Assembly: GCF_032854445.1 (NCBI RefSeq)
Contig: NC_088295.1
Coordinates: 90,417,836-90,481,835, forward strand
Origin: Liolophura sinensis
Taxonomy: Eukaryota > Mollusca > Polyplacophora > Chitonida > Chitonidae
Reading direction: 5' to 3'
DNA: 64,000 bases
Shown here in pieces: positions 61,101-64,000 of the stretch (within the stretch, counting starts at the first letter, position 1; the number at the start of each line of letters is the position of its first letter). A model generated the notes under the pieces. The model saw only the letters and a program-made list of their open reading frames with translations. It made no database searches and was not told the DNA's origin. The position numbers were made by a program, and so were the translations under genes.

Positions 61101-61664
61101 GACTTTCCCACGTATGTAAAGAGGAAGTCTGCATAAACTGGATTTGAACTCCCAGTAGCCACATTGTTTAGAGGCTACTGAGTCATTGTGCTGTATTAGT
61201 ATCCTAGCCACTCAGCAATGGAGGCCATGACAGCACTATAAACTGTACTGACTGCTGTCTACAATCTTGTATAGATGACACTGCAAGTTTTATGGTGAAA
61301 ACATCCGACAGATACAGCCTGACCAACCAGGAATGAATATCTTTTTGTCCTGCCATTTGCTATTACATGACCATGTCTACCTCTGCTTTTTTGAAATAAC
61401 ATTCTCAGAATATTTTTTTTAATCTTGTCATAACCTAATTATCACTGAAATATCATGCTAAAGACACCAGACAAGACACCCAACAAGACAACCATCCAGT
61501 GATGTTGACCAGAGGACTAACAACTCTTACATGGCTCCATGGGGGACGGTCATGTTGAGGCCAGTCATCACCTGAAGTTTGTTCTTCCCAGAGCCGTAGT
61601 GTTTGCCCACACCTCTCACCCACACTGCCGGGCTCTGCTCGTCCATCTGCATGCGCAAAGACAT
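37009..61664 (-). CDS. ABCG20-like: ABC transporter, ABCH/ABCG20-like half transporter, complete 20-exon gene
   Basis: Exons (minus): 61664-61531, 60882-60723, 59676-59522, 57192-57085, 56386-56290, 55545-55471, 54871-54806, 53696-53582, 51700-51580, 47228-47063, 46197-46094, 45423-45350, 44118-44003, 43264-43194, 42484-42396, 41769-41666, 38784-38712, 38589-38503, 37802-37698, 37124-37009. Coding length is 2136 bp and every intron is GT-AG with agreeing phase, giving 711 residues. Nucleotide-binding domain: Walker [10 protein letters not shown] (50-58), Q-loop Q98, signature LSGGQ (149-153), Walker B LLILDE (169-174), H-loop H208. A linker leads to an ABC2-type membrane domain with helices near 345-364, 509-537, 563-584, 592-612, 625-645 and 684-705. 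A large loop at about 366-498 holds five N-glycosylation sequons (NRT, NYS, NFT, NMS, NDT) and is probably extracellular. The protein must dimerise to work. The substrate is unknown; some insect ABCH proteins export lipids. An in-frame TGA lies three codons above the first ATG. Confidence 0.93.
37439..37610 (+). mobile_element. SINE, body and tail, in ABC intron 19
   Basis: AAGTTCCAGCTCATGCTGGCTTCC, GGGTTTCCCCCGGGCT and GGAATATTCTTGAACGCTGC, then CACCAATCAAATAAA. The head is missing. It lies opposite to the gene's transcription. Confidence 0.8.
37698..37802 (-). CDS. ABCG20-like: ABC exon 19
   Basis: Residues 639-674: [20 protein letters not shown], then [14 protein letters not shown]. Acceptor TTGTATCCTCAG; donor CGAG/GTGAGA. 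The acceptor and first 30-odd bases are repeated upstream (see the 109-bp repeat). Confidence 0.93.
37770..38160 (-). repeat. 109-bp tandem copies of the exon 19 3' splice site
   Basis: Four copies at 109-110 bp spacing of the sequence TGTATCCTCAG/GTATTATTTGGCCTG plus exon start. Exon edges are at 37802 (used), 37911, 38020 and 38130. The copies at 37911 and 38020 keep an AG acceptor; the one at 38130 has lost it (TG). Confidence 0.93.
38168..38485. repeat. 26-bp minisatellite in ABC intron 18
   Basis: About 12 units with the core GTGTGCAGATGAGATCTTGTGTGCCT, ending 18 bp before the exon 18 donor. Confidence 0.9.
38503..38589 (-). CDS. ABCG20-like: ABC exon 18
   Basis: Residues 610-639: [20 protein letters not shown], then [10 protein letters not shown], a very conserved stretch of this family (E-N-x-S-A-T-Q-x-A-L-G). 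Confidence 0.94.
38712..38784 (-). CDS. ABCG20-like: ABC exon 17
   Basis: Residues 586-610: [20 protein letters not shown], then GMALG. Acceptor TTTCTTCAG; donor CTGG/GTAAGT. Confidence 0.93.
38850..39640. other. ABC intron 16, unique part
   Basis: Nothing recognised apart from plain intron sequence. The neighbouring 15-bp array starts near 39640. Confidence 0.4.
39640..41487. repeat. 15-bp minisatellite in ABC intron 16
   Basis: About 120 units of 15 bp (GCCAAGCCCACCTAT and close variants). All three plus frames are open for long stretches (PPTPS, KPTYA and CQAHL repeats) because the period is divisible by three and rarely makes a stop. The transcribed (minus) strand is G-rich with GG/GGG runs (GGTGGGCTTGGCATA)n. 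Confidence 0.95.
41520..41650 (-). mobile_element. SINE fragment next to ABC exon 16
   Basis: Antisense pieces CGTACTCAAGAATATATCAG and CAGTATTATGATGGACATGG, then GCCAGGGCAACCC, match the SINE tail and middle with clear divergence. It ends about 16 bp from the exon 16 donor. Confidence 0.65.
41666..41769 (-). CDS. ABCG20-like: ABC exon 16
   Basis: Residues 551-585: [15 protein letters not shown], then helix [20 protein letters not shown]. Acceptor TTTGTGATAG; donor TTAAG/GTAAGT. Confidence 0.92.
41870..42390. other. ABC intron 15
   Basis: Plain AT-rich intron, nothing recognised. Confidence 0.4.
42396..42484 (-). CDS. ABCG20-like: ABC exon 15
   Basis: Residues 521-551: [20 protein letters not shown], then [10 protein letters not shown]. 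The E-K-K-E-G-L-x-D-R-S-x-V-A-G block is typical of ABC2-type exporters. Confidence 0.94.
42500..43190. other. ABC intron 14
   Basis: A short GGTTACTAATCAACCA-like phrase is repeated about three times near 42520-42620; otherwise nothing recognised. Confidence 0.4.
43194..43264 (-). CDS. ABCG20-like: ABC exon 14
   Basis: Residues 498-521: [20 protein letters not shown], then IIL and a split S. It joins the large loop to the second membrane helix. Confidence 0.92.
43280..44000. other. ABC intron 13
   Basis: Plain intron, nothing recognised. Confidence 0.4.
44003..44118 (-). CDS. ABCG20-like: ABC exon 13
   Basis: Residues 459-497: [20 protein letters not shown], then [19 protein letters not shown], loop region. 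Acceptor CTGTTTGCAG; donor CCAG/GTCTGT. Confidence 0.92.
44262..44345 (+). mobile_element. Possible tRNA-like SINE head
   Basis: TGGTGACCACCTTGATAGCC followed by GGTTCGAGCACCCGCC resembles a tRNA-derived A/B-box region, including the B-box-like GGTTCGAGC. No tail was seen. Confidence 0.45.
44330..45350 (-). repeat. 67-bp array built on the exon 12 5' splice site
   Basis: About 15-16 units of 67 bp. On the minus strand each contains GGACATGACCA/GTAAGCCTTA or a close variant, the same sequence as the end of exon 12 and its donor (GGACATGACCA/GTAAGTCTTA). Units near the exon are the most alike to it. Confidence 0.94.
45350..45423 (-). CDS. ABCG20-like: ABC exon 12
   Basis: Residues 434-459: [20 protein letters not shown], then NLDMT and a split N. 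Two sequons (NMS, NDT). Donor ACCA/GTAAGT. Confidence 0.92.
45430..46090. other. ABC intron 11
   Basis: Plain intron, nothing recognised. Confidence 0.4.
46094..46197 (-). CDS. ABCG20-like: ABC exon 11
   Basis: Residues 400-434: [20 protein letters not shown], then [14 protein letters not shown]. Extracellular-loop region with sequons NYS and NFT. Confidence 0.93.
46345..46612. repeat. 135-bp tandem duplication in ABC intron 10
   Basis: Two copies of about 135 bp (GTGTCAGTATAATGTGTTGG to CATCAGGAAATGACAT), about 90% identical. Confidence 0.9.
46620..47060. other. ABC intron 10, rest
   Basis: A short GTAAGTAAGTAAG stretch occurs near 46960; otherwise nothing recognised. Confidence 0.4.
47063..47228 (-). 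CDS. ABCG20-like: ABC exon 10, first membrane helix
   Basis: Residues 344-399: helix [20 protein letters not shown], then [17 protein letters not shown] and [13 protein letters not shown]. The P-S-x-Q-x-x-L-F-C-L-C-I-G block is diagnostic of the ABCH/ABCG20 group. Confidence 0.95.
47432..51200. repeat. 39-bp minisatellite filling ABC intron 9
   Basis: About 95 units of 39 bp (CATGATGCCACTGCAGGGGAGTACATCACAGAAGAAACC and variants), with occasional 38- or 37-bp units in the left third. Because 39 is divisible by 3, frames are open on both strands (up to 668 codons minus, 497 codons plus). They encode a 13-residue repeat ([13 protein letters not shown] or [13 protein letters not shown]). Confidence 0.97.
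51580..51700 (-). CDS. ABCG20-like: ABC exon 9, end of linker
   Basis: Residues 304-344: [20 protein letters not shown], then [20 protein letters not shown]. The last part is the amphipathic connection to the first membrane helix. Confidence 0.92.
51790..52297. other. ABC intron 8, unique part
   Basis: AT-rich, nothing recognised. Confidence 0.4.
52298..52495. repeat. 33-bp minisatellite in ABC intron 8
   Basis: Six almost perfect units (TTCAATCTGAGGTTGATAAG and ATTGTTCGTTGCA). Several frames are open because the period is a multiple of three. Confidence 0.95.
52500..53320. other. ABC intron 8, remaining part
   Basis: Near 53130-53330 a loose CCTTAACCCTTAGCTA-like phrase is repeated; no exon. 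Confidence 0.4.
53440..53541 (-). CDS. Possible extra in-frame exon 8b (duplicate of exon 8)
   Basis: 102 bp from a possible acceptor GGGTATAGCAG to donor AAAG/GTGGCT. It enters and leaves in phase 1, which fits exactly between exon 8 (leaves in phase 1) and exon 9 (enters in phase 1). All 34 codons are open and resemble exon 8 ([19 protein letters not shown] against [19 protein letters not shown]). Including it would lengthen the linker by 34 residues. The acceptor has a poor pyrimidine tract, so use is uncertain. Confidence 0.4.
53582..53696 (-). CDS. ABCG20-like: ABC exon 8, linker
   Basis: Residues 266-304: [20 protein letters not shown], then [18 protein letters not shown]. Serine/threonine-rich linker between the nucleotide-binding and membrane domains. 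Acceptor GTTTTTGCAG; donor AGAG/GTGCGT. Confidence 0.85.
53710..54800. other. ABC intron 7
   Basis: Contains a fragment GAATGAATGTTTGTGGTTTAAGGTTGTACTTAAC (54155-54200) that looks like a dispersed repeat; otherwise nothing recognised. Confidence 0.4.
54806..54871 (-). CDS. ABCG20-like: ABC exon 7
   Basis: Residues 244-265: [20 protein letters not shown], then PQ. The [10 protein letters not shown] end of the nucleotide-binding domain is a family hallmark. Confidence 0.93.
54880..55465. other. ABC intron 6
   Basis: Holds a SINE fragment at 55115-55200 (minus); no exon. Confidence 0.4.
55115..55200 (-). mobile_element. SINE fragment
   Basis: CAAGAATATTTCACACTCT followed by GGTGAAGGAAACCGGTGTG matches antisense SINE tail and middle, diverged. 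Confidence 0.5.
55471..55545 (-). CDS. ABCG20-like: ABC exon 6
   Basis: Residues 219-243: [20 protein letters not shown], then QYSQP. Acceptor TTCTGCTCACCAG; donor GCCG/GTAACA. Confidence 0.92.
55550..56285. other. ABC intron 5
   Basis: Plain intron, nothing recognised. Confidence 0.4.
56290..56386 (-). CDS. ABCG20-like: ABC exon 5, H-loop
   Basis: Residues 186-218: [20 protein letters not shown], then [13 protein letters not shown]208 in TTHYIEEA is the switch histidine. Confidence 0.94.
56519..56707 (+). mobile_element. SINE, B box to tail, in ABC intron 4
   Basis: GTTCAAGTCCAGCTCATGCTGGCTTCC, the GGTTTCAGCCCACCATAATGC block and AAATATTCTTACGTACGGC, then AAAACACCAATCAAATAAATAA. It is the best-preserved tail in the window. 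Antisense to the gene. Confidence 0.88.
56817..56866 (+). mobile_element. SINE tail fragment
   Basis: AGTGAAATATTCTTGGGTACG followed by ACAACAATCAACTAAACAAA; a diverged tail only. Confidence 0.5.
57085..57192 (-). CDS. ABCG20-like: ABC exon 4, signature motif end and Walker B
   Basis: Residues 150-186: begins inside the serine of LSGGQ ([18 protein letters not shown]), then [17 protein letters not shown]. Acceptor TTATGTTACAG; donor AAAA/GTGAGT. Its acceptor and first 20 or so bases are the source of the adjacent 65-bp array. Confidence 0.95.
57193..58620 (-). repeat. 65-bp array built on the exon 4 3' splice site
   Basis: About 20-22 units of 65 bp. On the minus strand each reads TATGTTACAG/TGTAGGTCAGAAGAGGCAAG, a copy of TATGTTACAG/TGGAGGTCAGAAAAGGCGAG at the start of exon 4. 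The copies translate as VGQKRQVL against GGQKRRVS. A higher-order duplication of 580 bp (57361-57940 and 57941-58520) is nearly perfect. Confidence 0.95.
58620..59515. other. ABC intron 3, unique part
   Basis: Decayed relatives of the 65-bp unit (ACTCGCCTCTTTTCACTTCC and similar) to about 58860, then plain intron. Confidence 0.5.
59522..59676 (-). CDS. ABCG20-like: ABC exon 3, helical subdomain
   Basis: Residues 99-150: [20 protein letters not shown], then HGM, a basic helical stretch, [12 protein letters not shown] and a split S that starts the signature motif. Acceptor TGGTTGCAG; donor TGAG/GTAAGA. Confidence 0.94.
59822..60240. repeat. 42-bp minisatellite in ABC intron 2
   Basis: Ten units of 42 bp (CCTGAGTGGAAACCGCTGCA and CTCGCCTGTACCTGACAAAC). 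Open frames on both strands follow from the multiple-of-three period. Confidence 0.95.
60245..60715. other. ABC intron 2, rest
   Basis: Nothing recognised. Confidence 0.4.
60723..60882 (-). CDS. ABCG20-like: ABC exon 2, Walker A to Q-loop
   Basis: Residues 45-98: [20 protein letters not shown], a linker strand with [16 protein letters not shown], then MVGYMPQ. Acceptor CTTGTATTTTCAG; donor TCAG/GTGAGA. Confidence 0.96.
61015..61228 (-). mobile_element. SINE, near full length, in ABC intron 1
   Basis: On the minus strand it runs from GGCCTCCATTGCTGAGTGGC through a B-box-like GGGAGTTCAAATCC and GGTTTCCTCCCATCATAATGC to an AAATAAATAAATA tail at 61015. Same orientation as the gene. Confidence 0.8.
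61531..61664 (-). CDS. ABCG20-like: ABC exon 1, start
   Basis: ATG at 61664 ([20 protein letters not shown]), preceded three codons upstream by an in-frame TGA. Later ATGs at 61652 and 61646 are alternatives. The stretch TGCGCATGCAG before ATGGACGAG could also serve as an acceptor if a 5' exon exists. Donor CCAT/GTAAGA. Confidence 0.85.
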
Positions 61665-61834
61665 TTGTCCTCATGATGCATATTCATGCAGGATAAAACA
61701 ACAGTTTAATATGAAGACAATCTGGCTGATTTGGTTTAAGGGAACAAGCTATTTCTAACATTATTTAATAAATTTATGCAGAAAAACCTATTACATGAAA
61801 CTCGTAGCTTTAACTGTATGTTTTTGCAGTAGAC

Positions 61835-62005
61835 AACTCCTCTACCCTGGCCAACACGACAATACAGTAATGTCAATATATTTCTGTACAGCAGTAGACA
61901 ACTCCACTACCCTGGCCAACACAACAATACAGTAATGTCTATATATTTCTGTACAGCAGTAGACAACTCCACTACCCTGGCCAACACAACAATACAGTAA
62001 TGTGT
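61835..62005. repeat. 66-bp repeat, about three units, upstream of the ABC gene
   Basis: Units CAGTAGACAACTCCACTACCC, TGGCCAACACAACAATACAG and TAATGTCTATATATTTCTGT, over 90% identical. Located 170-340 bp upstream of the start codon, so in the promoter, the 5' UTR or a first intron. Confidence 0.9.
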
Positions 62006-62009
62006 ATAA

Positions 62010-64000
62010 ATCTGTGTGCAAAGGGTAATACATGCACAGGTACACCTACTTCAAATGTTTGTGAAATGTCCTGATCTATTTCACTTGCGTCCTAATGGGC
62101 CTTCTGAAAAACTTTTTGAGAGGTTAAAGAACGATAAGGTAGAGAATTTTGTATCTGTAAACATGCAGTTACAATTTGAGCCTTTGAACAACTTAGTTTG
62201 CTGCAGTTTTTGTGTACATGCACGTCTAGACATAATGCCTCTGGGTGAGTAAAAGATTTGGGCGAGTACACCCCCTCGCAATTTAGGCCTACACTAGAAA
62301 ACTACCACTTCGAGTTCAGTATAAGATCCTTTTTCATAAAGAAAAGACAGAATTCTGTCTGCAATCGGCGACTGCTGAAGCTGACACACTAACCTTGTTT
62401 TTGGACGCAGACGACTAAAAGATCAAAAGATACTCTCAACTCATGACCTATCAAGTGTCTCCTACTGCTAACTTGTTTGAGACTCGTGACTTTGAAGAGA
62501 AGAGCACAGGTGTAAAGGGAGGTAACTCCCAAACTAGTAGCCGTCTGCCATTCTAGATAACCAGTAGGCTACTGTGCCATCTTGTGTCAAAATGTTCACA
62601 AACAATCATGCATTTTAAGCAACGCCGCGTTATGACACAGGATCGAGGTGTGTAGAATCATGGTTAAAAACTGAAAATAATAATCTTGTGCAAGGAAGAA
62701 TTAATTAAAGGAAACGATATCAGGCCGCCTATGATAAGTCCAAAATCAGGTCTTGATTATTACCGTACCATTACCGTTACCGGTATTTATCCTACCTCTA
62801 CATTAATTTGTCACATGATTGTTTTAAACATCCTTTATTTGAATTAGAGAACAAAAGTAAGCATAATACCTTAGTATTTCTTCGTTTACATATGTGGAGG
62901 CAACTGGTTTACAATGACATAAACTTAACTAATGGGAAGACAACTATATATCCAACTGACTTAACAGGACCCATCCATAGTGTAGCGGCCATCACATGGT
63001 TTACATTAAAAACAATAAAGTGTAAACATTTGCAATGGGCTGATAAGTGCAATCATATAAAAGAGATAAGATGACAAATAGTATATGTACTTTGCTTGCT
63101 ACAGAACACGATGTACATACAGGGGCGTGGGCTGGGGTAGGGGGCGGGTGCGGAGTGTGCGGATGCATCCTCACCCCCACCTCCACCCCCGCGAGGCAAA
63201 AATGCTCCTCTCAAGTCGACGAAAAATATATTTTAGCCTATATTTCTTACCTAGCTACTAACATTCATTCTACAGATATTTGCTGTAGCCTATATAGACC
63301 AATATTTCAGTTGCATACCAATTTAATAAATAGTATATAGGCCTATTTAGACATGCTCTGTTATGTGAACCATTCCATATTGTTCCCGGTGGAAGACGGC
63401 GTCCTTCACAGAATCACCTCTCTTGAATCGTACCGCGCAGGCTGTAGTAGCCATTTCCGTCTGGTGGACAAGACGGATGCCGCAGCGTTACTTGTAGGCC
63501 TACTGTTTGTAACTCTAGAACCCATGACAATAAATACTACATAGTCAGGAACAGCCTGTTTTCAACCTCACCTAAGCTGAACTTGTTTTGGGTTTATTTA
63601 TTTATTTTTTTAATGTGAAAATGAATGTGTACACATTGGCCAAATCTGCATTCGAAATACATCGACATCACTCTGTCGGATTCTGTCTCTCTTTCTTGTG
63701 AAATCCCCCCCCCCCCACCCCGCCGTATTTTGTATTATTTTACAAAACTCAAAACAATCGTCTCTTTAATTTTTATACTGACATCATGTTGTCCATACGA
63801 GAACAAAGAAGTGTTAATCTCTCCATTAGGCCTATATCCAGACACTTTGTTTGTATCCATCATCAGCTCTCTATGACCAATAAACAAAAGATAGTGCATC
63901 AAAAAGTGATCAGCTCATCACTCATCAAAATTACCACATTGAGATGAAGCCGAATCTGAGATATCATTAAGAAAGAGATCAATGAACTACACCCACTTCG
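62010..64000. other. Upstream flank of the ABC gene, nothing supported
   Basis: No exon with splice context was found. A C-rich run lies at 63706-63722. No clear TATA box could be assigned to the ABC gene. Confidence 0.35.

Noticed and set aside
63353-63461. Minus-strand 35-codon frame starting MATTACAVRFKRGDSV as a possible upstream ABC exon
   Set aside because: No suitable donor in frame, and exon 1 of the ABC gene already has an upstream in-frame stop.
1-64000. Retrovirus-like, Polinton-like or LINE coding sequence
   Set aside because: No reverse transcriptase, integrase, capsid or polymerase motif was seen in any frame; the only mobile elements recognised are SINE copies.

Overview
The window is eukaryotic, most likely from a mollusc (I lean to a bivalve). 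The evidence is: spliced genes with short exons and GT-AG introns; several copies of a tRNA-derived SINE whose tail reads AATATTCTTGAGTACGGCG...CAATCAAATAAATAAA, a sequence I associate with molluscan genomes; frequent ACATGTACATGT and TAGGCCTA words; and an ABC transporter of the invertebrate ABCH type (usually labelled ABC transporter G family member 20/23). No prokaryotic operon, CRISPR array, rRNA gene, retrovirus-like or Polinton-like element was seen.

All genes I can support lie on the minus strand. (1) At 36.9-61.7 kb I could assemble a complete 20-exon gene for a 711-residue half-size ABC transporter. Every intron is GT-AG, every splice phase agrees, and the frame stays open from the ATG at 61664 to the TGA at 37011. 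The nucleotide-binding domain is encoded by exons 1-7, a linker by exons 8-9 and a six-helix membrane domain by exons 9-20. (2) At 10.4-14.6 kb and 16.1-19.6 kb lie two tandem paralogues encoding small secreted ten-cysteine von Willebrand factor C (VWC) proteins. Each has a TATA box, a 5' UTR exon, a signal-peptide exon and two half-domain exons. (3) At 27.2-29.9 kb is a third, incompletely resolved cysteine-rich secreted gene with VWC-like half exons in an unexpected order.

The other dominant content is tandem repeats: about 25 unrelated minisatellite families with units of 15-172 bp, together covering roughly 25 kb of the 64 kb. Most long open frames in the window are by-products of units that are multiples of 3 bp. 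The most interesting pattern is that several arrays begin exactly at exon edges and carry copies of the neighbouring splice site or stop codon. Examples are the 3' splice site of ABC exon 4 (which splits the LSGGQ motif), the 5' splice site of ABC exon 12, the 3' splice site of ABC exon 19, a triplicated ABC exon 8 (one extra copy is open and phase-compatible), and the end of exon 3 of a VWC gene. These create dozens of potential decoy splice sites inside two genes.

Assembly caution: 5131-7805 and 8006-11425 are near-identical and meet at a 200-N gap. They look like two overlapping contig ends (probably alleles) that were scaffolded but not merged, so the real locus is probably about 3 kb shorter and the VWC exon at 6803-6906 is probably not a separate gene.
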